From Actinomycetota bacterium (GTDB taxonomy: Bacteria; Actinomycetota; Thermoleophilia; RBG-16-64-13), in the NCBI GenBank assembly GCA_012514635.1, contig JAAYZX010000059.1, positions 1 to 47,883 on the forward strand: a DNA stretch of 47,883 nt, written 5' to 3'. Positions 7,400 to 15,310 of the stretch are shown piece by piece (position 1 is the first letter of the stretch; each line of letters starts with the position of its first letter). A program made the translations under genes and the position numbers. A model generated the notes under the pieces. It searched no databases and was not told where the DNA came from. It worked only from the letters and a program-made list of their open reading frames with translations.

Positions 7400-8530
7400 C
7401 TACTTGTAGCGTAGCAACGCCGCAATCCCACCCATATCGTGAAGCAGGTCCACCCGCTCCACAACTTCTACTTCCGCTCCTTGCAGTATGGCTTGACGTA
7501 CCGCTTCTCCCAGAATGTCATCCAAGTATATCGTTGGGCCGCCGCACGCCGGGCAGGCAGCCTCCTCTGTAACCCTAATCAAACCTTCCTGCATACACAT
7601 ACAACCCGGCGGACGATGGCCACGCTCCACCAGTAAAATCTGAACCTGTCCCAACGCCAGAGCCTGCATGGTCTGGTCGAACCCAGCGACACCTAGGCCC
7701 TGCGGACCCAATCCCTCGTGCACGCGCGTGACGAGCCGGCTCTGTTCGCCGATTCTGGCGTCGTATATGGCCTCTCGCGCCGCCACCAATAACTGGTTCA
7801 GGCTGGCCGACGCATCGCAAGGGATCTCCGCAACCACTTTCGCGTTGGTACGCGCCGGCAATTGTCTACAGAACTTGACCGCTATCTCGTGCTGTCCACA
7901 GATGGCCACGCGACGCACGCCTGTCTCTTCCAATAGCCTATCTAGTGCCTGGCCCACATCCTTGAAGTGCTGATCCACAAGAGACTCTTGGCGGGCGGCA
8001 GCGTAGTACTCCTTGACGGGAGCTTCGCCGGTCTCGCGATCACCCGAGCGGAGGTAGGGACCTTCGAAACTATCCTCCCGCGTCAGCTGCCACCAGTCCA
8101 CCAGGTAGATGCTGCTCTCGTCGCGGCTGACACGCACCACCAGAAAGGATTCCATCACGGCCATTGCATGGACCAACGGCCGGATGTATGGATGAGGTTC
8201 CACAATCAGCCGGTTCTGGAGGCGAAGTGGCAACTGAAGGTGTTCGAACACCCCTTGCGACCCGTCGGCTACCACCACTAGTCCCTGCGTCCGCTGCTCT
8301 ACCTCATAGTTGAGGACTTCCAGAACCCTCTGGAAGTCCTCCTCCAGAATACGTTTGTATTCTTTTTCAGGATTCCTCTCTTTGATGATTCGGTTGAACT
8401 CGCTATTCAGAAACGTAGGAGCCGTTTGACGCCAGTCGTCTAGACGACTGGTGGACAGGCTCACCGTGAGCATGAAGCCCCTCTCGTTATGGTAGGCGGC
8501 AAGCGTCTTGAGATAGTCTCTATCGATCAT
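7400..8530 (-). CDS. Bacterial eRF1-like (baeRF-type) protein
   Basis: A 376-aa protein. Its C-terminal third matches domain 3 of archaeal/eukaryotic class-1 release factors: a zinc minidomain (CMCMQ near 308, CPACGG near 326), an ILGEAVRQAILQGAEVEVV helix-strand unit, and the ending DMGGIAALLRYK, close to the GGIxAxLRY ending of aRF1/eRF1. The middle is an RNase-H-like alpha/beta domain (RRVAICGQHEIAVKFCRQLP), and the N terminus has the VSLSTSRLDDW pattern of baeRF proteins. I see no GGQ peptidyl-tRNA hydrolysis motif. Such proteins are thought to act at ribosomes in rescue, hibernation or quality control. It leads a tightly packed operon of zinc-ribbon and SPFH genes. Family call good; role inferred. 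Confidence 0.85.
   Translation of the reverse strand: MIDRDYLKTLAAYHNERGFMLTVSLSTSRLDDWRQTAPTFLNSEFNRIIKERNPEKEYKRILEEDFQRVLEVLNYEVEQRTQGLVVVADGSQGVFEHLQLPLRLQNRLIVEPHPYIRPLVHAMAVMESFLVVRVSRDESSIYLVDWWQLTREDSFEGPYLRSGDRETGEAPVKEYYAAARQESLVDQHFKDVGQALDRLLEETGVRRVAICGQHEIAVKFCRQLPARTNAKVVAEIPCDASASLNQLLVAAREAIYDARIGEQSRLVTRVHEGLGPQGLGVAGFDQTMQALALGQVQILLVERGHRPPGCMCMQEGLIRVTEEAACPACGGPTIYLDDILGEAVRQAILQGAEVEVVERVDLLHDMGGIAALLRYK
8432..8451. repeat. 20-bp perfect palindrome inside the eRF1-like gene
   Basis: CCAGTCGTCTAGACGACTGG at 8432-8451 equals its own reverse complement with no spacer. It lies in the N-terminal coding part of the eRF1-like gene. It could be a regulator site, a cruciform, or one of the in-gene inverted repeats noted elsewhere in this window; chance is not excluded at this length. 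Confidence 0.75.
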
Positions 8531-8603
8531 TGACGGCCCTTTCCGGCATACGAGGTGACCAGGATGATTTGCGGAGCAACAGGCACCGCCCGGAGGGGAC
8601 GGC

Positions 8604-8867
8604 TCATTCCCTGGACTGCGTTCCGGTGTAAGACTCTTCCGGCAAAGACCCTTCCTCTGCCTGGTCCGCTATCGACTGCTCACGACGGTACCGCTCTTCT
8701 CTCTCACGGAAGCGGTCCAGAAGACCAGATTTTGCCTTGTCGGCCGCTCGATGGTCCATACTCAGCATCCCCGTCTTCGATATGGAGGACTGAAGCTTTT
8801 CCGTTGGGGTGGTAGGACGCTCTTCATCTGAAGAACGAACGTTACGCTCCACCTTTTTGTCGGCCAT
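8604..8867 (-). CDS. Small highly charged hypothetical protein, first gene of the zinc-ribbon cluster
   Basis: An 87-aa protein rich in Lys, Arg, Glu and Ser, without hydrophobic segments; the part around DRFREREERYRREQ is predicted helical. I do not recognise it. The start is well supported by CCAAGGAGGAAAC directly before the ATG. It lies 73 bases upstream of the eRF1-like gene on the same strand, and the next upstream gene is divergent, so it is the likely first cistron of the operon. Charge and size suit an intrinsically disordered adaptor; this is only a description. Confidence 0.72.
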   Translation of the reverse strand: MADKKVERNVRSSDEERPTTPTEKLQSSISKTGMLSMDHRAADKAKSGLLDRFREREERYRREQSIADQAEEGSLPEESYTGTQSRE

Positions 8868-9136
8868 GTTTCCTCCTTGGTTCCCTTACCGCCGGGTATC
8901 CCCCGGCCCGGCGTGTGGCACCAACTGTCATAAATCTCATACCCACGGCACAAATGCGCCTAAACGACAGCACCCCAGCTCAACTATAGTTTTGGCGCGG
9001 ACAGATGGCTCCTTATCCATCATGACATAATCACTTAAAGACAATCTACCCACCGGCGGCGCGGATCGCAGCGCACGCATCCCGCCACCCGTGAACTGTT
9101 GCGGGTAAGGAAGTCGCCCGGGAGGACCGGCATACG
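8868..9136. other. Divergent intergenic region between the small charged protein and the FAD oxidoreductase
   Basis: These 269 bases must hold promoters for both directions. A 10-bp palindrome AACTATAGTT (8982-8991) and an AT-richer stretch CATGACATAATCACTT near 9021 are candidate elements, but I could not assign a convincing -35/-10 pair to either strand. The ribosome site GGGAGGACC of the next gene is at its right end. Confidence 0.35.
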
Positions 9137-10642
9137 ATGCACGTAGTTGTCATAGGCGCAGGGCCGGCCGGACTCGCGGCCGGCCGCTACGCGCTGGCAC
9201 AGGGGTTCGACTGCACAGTGGTGGAACGCCATACCGCCGCAGGCGGCTTAGCGGCAACATGGCGGCGCGGCGACTTTGTTATCGAGGGAGGGGTGCGCCT
9301 CTTAACGGGGGTAAACCCGGGCCTGCAGGCATACGATCTCTACCACGATCTCGGCCTGCTTCCGGGTCTCCCGCTGACGGAACTTTCAACCCTATGCCGC
9401 TTTCTCGACGAACGAACGGATCGGGCTATAGAGATCTCACGCAACATGGATCGTCTGGCACTGGAGCTCCGACAGCTGTCGCCCGACGATGCTGAACACG
9501 TGGAAGATCTGATCAGGGGAACCAAACGCATGGGCCTCCTCGATTGGGCCAAGATGGAGCGACCACTGGAAATTATGACCACCGGCGACCGCTTGAGGCA
9601 AACCTGGCGGCTTCGACACCAGCTCCGTTACTTCGGAGGCATATTCGTGCAGCCGGTAAGTGCATTGGTTGCCAAGATCAGTCACCCGCTCATCAAATCA
9701 CTTCTGCTGACGCTGTGCGCGCCCGAGACTCCTCTCTGGTACCTCATGATGCTACTCAGTACCTTTTCGCACGGTCAGAAGGCCCTGCTTACCGAGGGTT
9801 CCATCAGTTTGGTGGGCAGGATGGTGACAAGCTTGGAAGAGGCCGGCGGAAAACTGGAGACAAACTGCTGTGTCAAAGAGATCCTAACAGAACAAACGGC
9901 ACACGGCGATAGAGCCGTAGGCGTACGTCTGGCAAACGAGGAGGTGCTGGAGGCCGACTACGTTGTCTCTGCCGCCGATGCTTACTCCACTCTGTACGAG
10001 ATGCTCCACGGAAAGTATCTCGATTCTGCCGCAAAGACACGCTTCCGCGAATGGAAACTTTGCAGACCAATGATACAGGTGAGCCTGGGCGTAGCACGAC
10101 GCTTCACCGGTGAGACCCCTCTAAAGGTGCTCATGTTACGACGCCCCTTCTTTGTAGGCGAAACCACCGTTGAAAACCTGTCGCTCAGGATCTTCAACTA
10201 CGCACCCCATTTCGCTCCGCCTCGGAAAACTATGATACAGGCATCCTTCGAGACTTCGTGGTCCCATTGGAACGCCCTCGCCGAAGGCGATCGTTCCGGC
10301 TACGAAGCGGAGAAGGAGCGCGTAGCCAAAGAGGTGATCCGCCGCCTCGAGCTTCACTACCCCGGCATCTCACGCCAGGTGGAGTTGGTGGATGTCGCCA
10401 CTCCCTATACCACGTGGCGTTACACACGAAATCTGCAGGGCGCCAACGAAGCCTGGCTGCCTATCCCAGAAGTGATCGTGAGCGCGATTCCACGCACTCT
10501 GCCTGGGCTTGCCCATCTGGTTCTCGCCGGTCATTGGGTGGCGCCGGGCAATGGTGTTGCAGGAAGCATCCTCTCCGGCAGGCACGCCGTCCAACTGATA
10601 TGCCATCAGAGTCAGACTCCGTTCCACAATATCCGCACTTAA
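9137..10642 (+). CDS. NAD(P)/FAD-dependent oxidoreductase, phytoene desaturase/CrtI-like
   Basis: A 501-aa flavoprotein. The N-terminal Rossmann motif VVIGAGPAGLAAGRYALAQG with the acidic residue of VVERHTAAGG binds the FAD ADP moiety. The middle contains EADYVVSAADAYSTLYEML, and the C terminus has VLAGHWVAPGNGVAGSILSGRHAV, the second FAD-contact segment of the amine-oxidase/carotenoid-desaturase superfamily. Length fits CrtI-like or CrtISO-like proteins. No other carotenoid genes are nearby, so the substrate cannot be named. The ATG has a clear GGGAGGACC ribosome site. Its stop overlaps the next start (TAATG), so it is translationally coupled to the PolX gene, an unexpected partner. Confidence 0.87.
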   Translation: MHVVVIGAGPAGLAAGRYALAQGFDCTVVERHTAAGGLAATWRRGDFVIEGGVRLLTGVNPGLQAYDLYHDLGLLPGLPLTELSTLCRFLDERTDRAIEISRNMDRLALELRQLSPDDAEHVEDLIRGTKRMGLLDWAKMERPLEIMTTGDRLRQTWRLRHQLRYFGGIFVQPVSALVAKISHPLIKSLLLTLCAPETPLWYLMMLLSTFSHGQKALLTEGSISLVGRMVTSLEEAGGKLETNCCVKEILTEQTAHGDRAVGVRLANEEVLEADYVVSAADAYSTLYEMLHGKYLDSAAKTRFREWKLCRPMIQVSLGVARRFTGETPLKVLMLRRPFFVGETTVENLSLRIFNYAPHFAPPRKTMIQASFETSWSHWNALAEGDRSGYEAEKERVAKEVIRRLELHYPGISRQVELVDVATPYTTWRYTRNLQGANEAWLPIPEVIVSAIPRTLPGLAHLVLAGHWVAPGNGVAGSILSGRHAVQLICHQSQTPFHNIRT

Positions 10643-12408
10643 TGCACGCTTCACTTACCGAATTGCCGCGTAACGCCGACATCGCCGGTCTGCTCACGCG
10701 AATAGCCCGCTTCTTCACCCTCCAGGGCGACAGCACATACCGCATCCTGGCTTACGAAAAAGCAGCACAAATTATCCGCGACCATCCTACATCGGTGGCG
10801 CAGCTCGCCCTCTCGGGCGGGCTGCGCACTCTGCCGGGAGTGGGAGCGACCATCGAAGAAACAATACGAGAATACGTGGACACCGGCCACGCCGCTCTTC
10901 TTCAAAACCTAAGGGGCGAGTACCCTGACAGCATCGTCGACCTCCTGGATATTCCCGGCCTCGGTCCCCGCAAAGTCATCACCCTCTGGAATGAGCTTGG
11001 CATCGACAATCTAGACGCCCTTAGAGAAGCATGCCTCAGAGGCAAGGTAGCTGGAGTGACCGGCATGGGTCCCCGCACTGAGGAGAAGCTGCTCGCAGAA
11101 CTCGATGCCATTGATGTCCGCTCCTCCCAATTTCTCTTAGGCTTTGCGGAGCCTCACGCCTACCACCTGGCAGCCGCCTTGCGCAATATTCCCGGCGTAT
11201 CCACTGCCGATACGGCCGGCAGCATCAGACGTCGTTGCTCCACAGTTCAAAGTATCGATTTGGTGGCGGGCAGCCGCCGGCCAAATGACGTGATGAACGC
11301 TTTCGCTGCCTTTCCCGAGGTCGCGCATGTCCGGGAACGGGGGAATACCTCACTTGTTGGGACCGCACACACGAGTATCCCTCTGCATCTGCGCGTGGTA
11401 GATCCTTCCGCATACGGCAACCTACTCCAATACGCTACGGGAAGCGAGAATCATAATGCCGCATTGCGGACTTACGCTCTGGGTCGAGGCCTCGATATCT
11501 CTGAACACGGGGTAGCAAACAAGCGCCAAGACTCCATTTTTACTACACCTGCGGAGTCATGCTTATACGATCACCTGGGGCTACCATGGATACCTCCCGA
11601 ATTGCGCGAGGACCGCGGTGAGATCGAGGCGGCCCAGGGCGGCAGCCTACCTCGCCTCATTGAACGGACCGACCTACGTGGCGATCTCCACGTACACACC
11701 GATTGGTCAGATGGTAAAGCCAATATTGAAGAGATGGCTCTTGCCGCCCGGTCGGCCGGACTCGACTACATCTGTATCTGTGATCACACACAGTCCCTAG
11801 CAGTGGCACGAGGTCTCAACACGGAACGTCTCTATCGCCAACGTGAAGCTATAGCTGAAATCAACAATAGGATTGAGGGTATTACCATCCTTGCAGGTTG
11901 CGAGCTCGACATCCTTGCCAACGGTCGCCTGGATCTGCCGGACGGCGTGCTCAGCGAACTTGATTTCGTGGTGGCAAGCATCCATTCTGCCCTCTCTCAA
12001 CCTCGGAAACAGATCATGAAACGTTTGAAGGCGGCCATGGAGAATCCGCACGTGGACGCTATCGGACACCCCACGGGTCGCCTGCTCCTCCGCCGTACCG
12101 CTTACGACGTCGATGTAGAGTGTATCCTTGAGCTTGCAGCCCAAACCGGAACAGCTCTTGAGATCAACTCTAGTTTTGAACGTCTGGACATCCCCGGCAA
12201 CATCGCACAGGAGGCCGTCGTCCGCGGTGTCTCTCTTGTCATCAACAGCGATGCTCACAACCCAGAAGGTTTTGGCCTTTTGCGCTTCGGCATCGGCGAG
12301 GCACGTCGAGGTTGGGTAGAGCCCAGCAGCGTCTTGAACACGCGCCCGTGGCCGGAGATGGTGCAGATTCTACGAGATCCCAAGGGTGGCTTCAGTCGAC
12401 CTCGGTGA
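10642..12408 (+). CDS. polX: PolX-family protein: degenerate X-polymerase core plus intact PHP nuclease domain
   Basis: The ORF track begins at 10258, but its first 128 codons shadow the oxidoreductase. The ATG at 10642, in a TAATG overlap, gives 588 aa starting MHASLTELPRNADIAG, normal for PolX. Helix-hairpin-helix motifs sit near residues 63 (LPGVGAT) and 103 (IPGLGPRK). The polymerase palm has GSIRR, but the catalytic DxD is SID (S204, D206) and the third aspartate of the usual DLR motif is His (LHLR, H249). The PHP domain is intact: HVH at 350-352, CDH, GCELDI, SIHSA, GHPTGR and NSDAH. I therefore predict Mn-dependent 3'-5' exonuclease/AP-endonuclease activity without DNA synthesis, in base-excision or gap repair. 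Confidence 0.9.
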   Translation: MHASLTELPRNADIAGLLTRIARFFTLQGDSTYRILAYEKAAQIIRDHPTSVAQLALSGGLRTLPGVGATIEETIREYVDTGHAALLQNLRGEYPDSIVDLLDIPGLGPRKVITLWNELGIDNLDALREACLRGKVAGVTGMGPRTEEKLLAELDAIDVRSSQFLLGFAEPHAYHLAAALRNIPGVSTADTAGSIRRRCSTVQSIDLVAGSRRPNDVMNAFAAFPEVAHVRERGNTSLVGTAHTSIPLHLRVVDPSAYGNLLQYATGSENHNAALRTYALGRGLDISEHGVANKRQDSIFTTPAESCLYDHLGLPWIPPELREDRGEIEAAQGGSLPRLIERTDLRGDLHVHTDWSDGKANIEEMALAARSAGLDYICICDHTQSLAVARGLNTERLYRQREAIAEINNRIEGITILAGCELDILANGRLDLPDGVLSELDFVVASIHSALSQPRKQIMKRLKAAMENPHVDAIGHPTGRLLLRRTAYDVDVECILELAAQTGTALEINSSFERLDIPGNIAQEAVVRGVSLVINSDAHNPEGFGLLRFGIGEARRGWVEPSSVLNTRPWPEMVQILRDPKGGFSRPR

Positions 12409-12497
12409 GGAGCTTTGGTATGAACAGAGCAAACCCCGGGTATTCAATTGAAATGCGCGGATTTCGGGTGCGCAAACCGGACCAACGGGAGAACACC

Positions 12498-12716
12498 ATG
12501 AACGACATACCGCCCAACCAACCTACTCCGCCACCGATTACGCCCAACGACCTCCGCGCCCGGCGCAGGCTGTGGGCAGGGGTGGTCCTGCTGCTCATAG
12601 GAATCCTATTCCTGCTGCGTGAGATCTGGGGTACGTGGTGGGACTGGGGTAGGCTGTGGCCCATTGTGCTCATCGTGATAGGCGTGGCCATGCTTCTGGA
12701 GGGTCGCAGGCGATGA
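12498..12716 (+). CDS. LiaI/LiaF-TM-like small membrane protein
   Basis: A 72-aa protein, starting at the ATG after ACGGGAGAACACC rather than at the ORF-track start 12312, which runs through the end of polX. A proline-rich N terminus is followed by two hydrophobic helices (WAGVVLLLIGILFLL and LWPIVLIVIGVAMLL) separated by a Trp-rich turn (IWGTWWDWG). This is the LiaI/LiaF-TM (DUF5668-like) pattern. Its stop overlaps the next ATG (ATGA), and the next protein carries a similar helix pair, so the two probably form a membrane complex. Confidence 0.8.
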   Translation: MNDIPPNQPTPPPITPNDLRARRRLWAGVVLLLIGILFLLREIWGTWWDWGRLWPIVLIVIGVAMLLEGRRR

Positions 12717-13588
12717 AAACCGGAAGGCTGATCTGGGGACTGCTCATCGTCATCGTGGGCGTAATCCTCCTAGCTGCAAGCCTGGACTGGATATCGTGGC
12801 ACTTCCTTCTCTCCCTGCTGCAACTGTGGCCGCTGGCCCTGGTGTTGGTCGGCGTCCATCTGCTTCTCAACCGGAGACACCCGGCATTGGCAGCCGTGAT
12901 CATGGCCGTGATCCTTATCGGCGGCGTGGTGTCCGCATGGTATGTTTGGGGAGATGGGGGCAGCAGCCTGTCCACTCGCTCTATCGAGGGACCATCCGTG
13001 GCGGGAGTAACGTCGGCATCAGCCAAAGTCGAGGTTGGCGCCACAACTCTCACCATTACGGGAGGTTCTCAGGAGGCGGCGGTAACCGGGTCTTACCGCT
13101 CACGCGCCGAATACCGAATCCAACACCATAAGGCCGGCAACAACTACCAACTGACGGTCTCTCCCAACCTGAAGCGTGGGCCCTGGTTGGGCATCAGCAG
13201 TATCGATGCCATGAAGCTCACTCTTGCCCGTGAGATTCCGTGGGCCTTGGAGGTCAAAGCCGGTGCCGCCGGAGCAGATCTGGACTTGACGGAAGTCACA
13301 CTCAGTCGTCTGCGCATCAGTGCAGGGGCATCGACGATCAAGGTGCGTGTGGGAAACGTGATGGACACGGGGACACGCGTAGACATTGCAGGTGGCGCAA
13401 CCTCCTACCACATAAGTTTTCCACAGAATCTCACCGTGGTCGTGCGAGGTCATTCCGGTCTGAGCTATCTCCAGGTGGCGGGTTTTCGCAAAACAGGCGA
13501 TGGAGCCCTCGTTCATGATGGGGGCGGCCCCACCGTGGAGGTCACGGTACGGACGGGAGTGAGCTCAGTCCGAGTTGATGTGTACTAG
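12713..13588 (+). CDS. LiaF-like protein with N-terminal TM helices and toastrack-type beta domain
   Basis: A 291-aa protein from the ATGA-overlapping start at 12713. Three hydrophobic segments occupy the first 85 residues (LIWGLLIVIVGVILLAA, LLQLWPLALVLVGVHLLL, AVIMAVILIGGVVSAWYV). The rest is a beta-repeat domain with short near-repeats (SAKVEVGATTLTITGG, LRISAGASTIKVRVGN, TRVDIAGGATSYHISF, VTVRTGVSSVRVDVY), typical of LiaF-C/toastrack adhesin-like beta sheets. In Firmicutes LiaF restrains a cell-envelope stress sensor. No LiaRS-type two-component genes are adjacent. Its 3' end overlaps the convergent thioesterase gene by 24 bases. Confidence 0.83.
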   Translation: MKTGRLIWGLLIVIVGVILLAASLDWISWHFLLSLLQLWPLALVLVGVHLLLNRRHPALAAVIMAVILIGGVVSAWYVWGDGGSSLSTRSIEGPSVAGVTSASAKVEVGATTLTITGGSQEAAVTGSYRSRAEYRIQHHKAGNNYQLTVSPNLKRGPWLGISSIDAMKLTLAREIPWALEVKAGAAGADLDLTEVTLSRLRISAGASTIKVRVGNVMDTGTRVDIAGGATSYHISFPQNLTVVVRGHSGLSYLQVAGFRKTGDGALVHDGGGPTVEVTVRTGVSSVRVDVY

Positions 13589-14014
13589 AGCCGACACGGC
13601 CCATTCGGGGGCTCGAATCGCTTTGAGGTCACGATCGACGAATACATGTTGGGTGACCCCTTCCACCAGGAGCCGGCCACTATCTGCGTGCTCAATCCTG
13701 TACTCGAATACCACTTCCCGGCTGCGCACACAACCCACTCGAGTACGCACCCTCAGGAGATCATCATAGACGGCCGGCGCTTTATATATGAGATCTGCTC
13801 GAGTGACCACTAGGTTCACACCACGCTCCTCGAGCAGCTTATAGGGCACTCCCAGCGCCCGCACCAGTTCGCATCTGGCTTCTTCCATGTACACCAGATA
13901 CTCCGCGTGGTGCACGATACGCTGAGCATCCGTCTCAGCAAAGCCAACTCTCAGCTGCCAGCTGAACCAGCCGTCGGCCTGCGGAACGGCAGGCTGAGAA
14001 CAGACGCCGCCCAT
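13565..14014 (-). CDS. Acyl-CoA thioesterase, 4HBT/YbgC hotdog family
   Basis: A 149-aa protein with the YbgC-type signature VGFAETDAQRIVHHAEYLVYMEEARCELVRALG: the active-site Asp is in ETDAQ and the helix carries EEAR. Hotdog strands follow (VVFEYRIEHADSGRLLVEGVTQHVFVD). It would hydrolyse acyl- or aryl-CoA esters. It is co-directional with the enoyl-CoA hydratase 38 bases upstream, so the pair probably serves the same CoA-ester metabolism. The usual G after DAQ is R here. Its 3' end overlaps the LiaF-like gene by 24 bases in opposite orientation. Confidence 0.88.
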   Translation of the reverse strand: MGGVCSQPAVPQADGWFSWQLRVGFAETDAQRIVHHAEYLVYMEEARCELVRALGVPYKLLEERGVNLVVTRADLIYKAPAVYDDLLRVRTRVGCVRSREVVFEYRIEHADSGRLLVEGVTQHVFVDRDLKAIRAPEWAVSALVHINSD

Positions 14015-14052
14015 GTATAGGATCTCCGTCCGTCTTCCTCGGTCTGTGCTTC

Positions 14053-14826
14053 CTAGTTATGAGTGAAGTCGGGTGATCTCTTCCCCAAGAAGGCCGCCAT
14101 GCCTTCCTTTTGATCGTGGGTGGCGAAACACAGGCCAAAGAGATCAGCTTCCAACCGTAATCCACCTCTAAGATCCTGCTCCAGCGCACGCGCCGTAGCC
14201 AGCTTGATATTCCGCAATGCCGCTGCACTCTTGGATGCAATCAGCTCAGCCGTCTCAAGGGCCTTGGGCACCAGTTCGTCCTTGGGGTAGACGGCACTAA
14301 CCAATCCCCATTTCAGAGCTTCCGCAGCGTCGGCCATGCGTCCCGTGTAGAGAAGTTCGTTGGCAAAACTGGGGCCACAGATGCGAACGAGACGTTGCGT
14401 GCCGCCCCAACCGGGGATAATCCCCAGATTTATCTCTAGCTGCCCGAACTTGGCATTCTCGGAGCAAAAGCGTATATCGCACGCCATAGCGATCTCGCAA
14501 CCGCCGCCCAACGCGTAGCCGTTCACCGCAGCAATCACCGGAACCGGCATCTCTTCAATGATGCAGGTGGCCTTCTGGCCCAACTCAGAGTAGGCCCGCC
14601 CCTGCTCCGGAACGTAGTCTTTCATCTGCGCGATGTCGGCACCTGCCCCGAACGCCCTGCCGGCGCCGGTCACCATCACCGCTCCTACGTCCTTGTTGAC
14701 GGCCAGAGCGCTCATCTCTGCAATGAGAACTTCCAGAAGCTCACTGTTGAAAGCGTTCATCGCTTCTGGTCGGTTGATTAAGACGGTGGCCACCCGGCCA
14801 CTCAACGAAGTTTCCACCAATGCCAT
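14053..14826 (-). CDS. Enoyl-CoA hydratase/isomerase (crotonase) family
   Basis: A 257-aa crotonase with all landmarks: NRPEAMNAFNSELLEVL at the N terminus, the GAGADIAQMK oxyanion-hole segment, ALGGGCEIAMACD with the first catalytic glutamate, and EINLGIIPGWGGTQRL with the second. Both acids of a hydratase are present, so hydration of 2-enoyl-CoA is likely. The ATG has a near-perfect AAGGAGGGTGAC ribosome site. With the thioesterase downstream and the 3-hydroxyacyl-CoA dehydrogenase near 34.2 kb it covers beta-oxidation steps or their reverse. Confidence 0.93.
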   Translation of the reverse strand: MALVETSLSGRVATVLINRPEAMNAFNSELLEVLIAEMSALAVNKDVGAVMVTGAGRAFGAGADIAQMKDYVPEQGRAYSELGQKATCIIEEMPVPVIAAVNGYALGGGCEIAMACDIRFCSENAKFGQLEINLGIIPGWGGTQRLVRICGPSFANELLYTGRMADAAEALKWGLVSAVYPKDELVPKALETAELIASKSAAALRNIKLATARALEQDLRGGLRLEADLFGLCFATHDQKEGMAAFLGKRSPDFTHN

Positions 14827-15310
14827 CAGTCACCCTCCTTGTGATCGTAAGTATTTTCCTACCCCATACATCGCATGATCCCACGTACCGAGGCAACAAT
14901 GTTAGCGGACGCAGGCACATTAGTCGCACCTGCCAGAGAAAGGTCTGTAGCCATCCTTATCTTTTTGCGGAGCCTCACTCCTGCGCCACAGATTGTAGAG
15001 CAGGGCCGGCGATGAGAGAAAATCAGAAGACCCGAACGGACACCACCGCCGTTAGAAGTCTGTTGAAGATGTTCGGTGGCATATCCTGTACGTAGCAGGA
15101 ACACAGAGCGCGAGCAAGTGCCTCTCTCCTGCGATGCGACATATCGCTCATTCTTGAATACTCGTCTGCATCCACACAGATGCGAGAACCGCAGGAAGGA
15201 CAGACCAGCTCCTTTGTGCTCCACTGCATCGTGATCGCCACCATCCCATCTCTTCAAACAACCGACCTCACAATGAGTTATCGACCGATGGGGACGAAAG
15301 ATGAGTGAAC
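14827..15310. other. Mostly unassigned gap between the enoyl-CoA hydratase and meaB
   Basis: About 480 bases. The only coding candidate I would defend is the 73-aa minus-strand ORF listed separately. The longer minus ORF 14859-15314 overlaps it in another frame and has no domain-like pattern. I found no tRNA, hairpin or repeat. It probably carries the enoyl-CoA hydratase promoter. Confidence 0.4.
15023..15244 (-). CDS. Possible small zinc-knuckle protein
   Basis: A 73-aa ORF with CPSCGSRICVDADEYSRM near the N terminus followed by a helical stretch (SHRRREALARALCSCYV). One CxxC and a later CSC could bind a metal. The ribosome site is weak (GAAGAG), and an internal ATG at codon 6 is an alternative. 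The CPSCG start fits the genome's liking for zinc ribbons, but no family is recognised. It may equally be a chance ORF. Confidence 0.4.
   Translation of the reverse strand: MVAITMQWSTKELVCPSCGSRICVDADEYSRMSDMSHRRREALARALCSCYVQDMPPNIFNRLLTAVVSVRVF

Noticed and set aside
8891-8907. Small GCCGGG/CCCGGC hairpin upstream of the 87-aa gene
   Set aside because: Only a 6-bp stem in GC-rich DNA; not distinguishable from chance.
9161-9187. Repeated GGCCGGCC motifs and 12-bp palindrome GCGGCCGGCCGC
   Set aside because: They encode the Gly/Ala-rich FAD-binding loop, and low-complexity GC codons explain them.
10258-10641. N-terminal 128 codons of the 716-aa ORF as part of PolX
   Set aside because: They are the out-of-frame shadow of the FAD oxidoreductase; the TAATG overlap start at 10642 gives a normal-length PolX.
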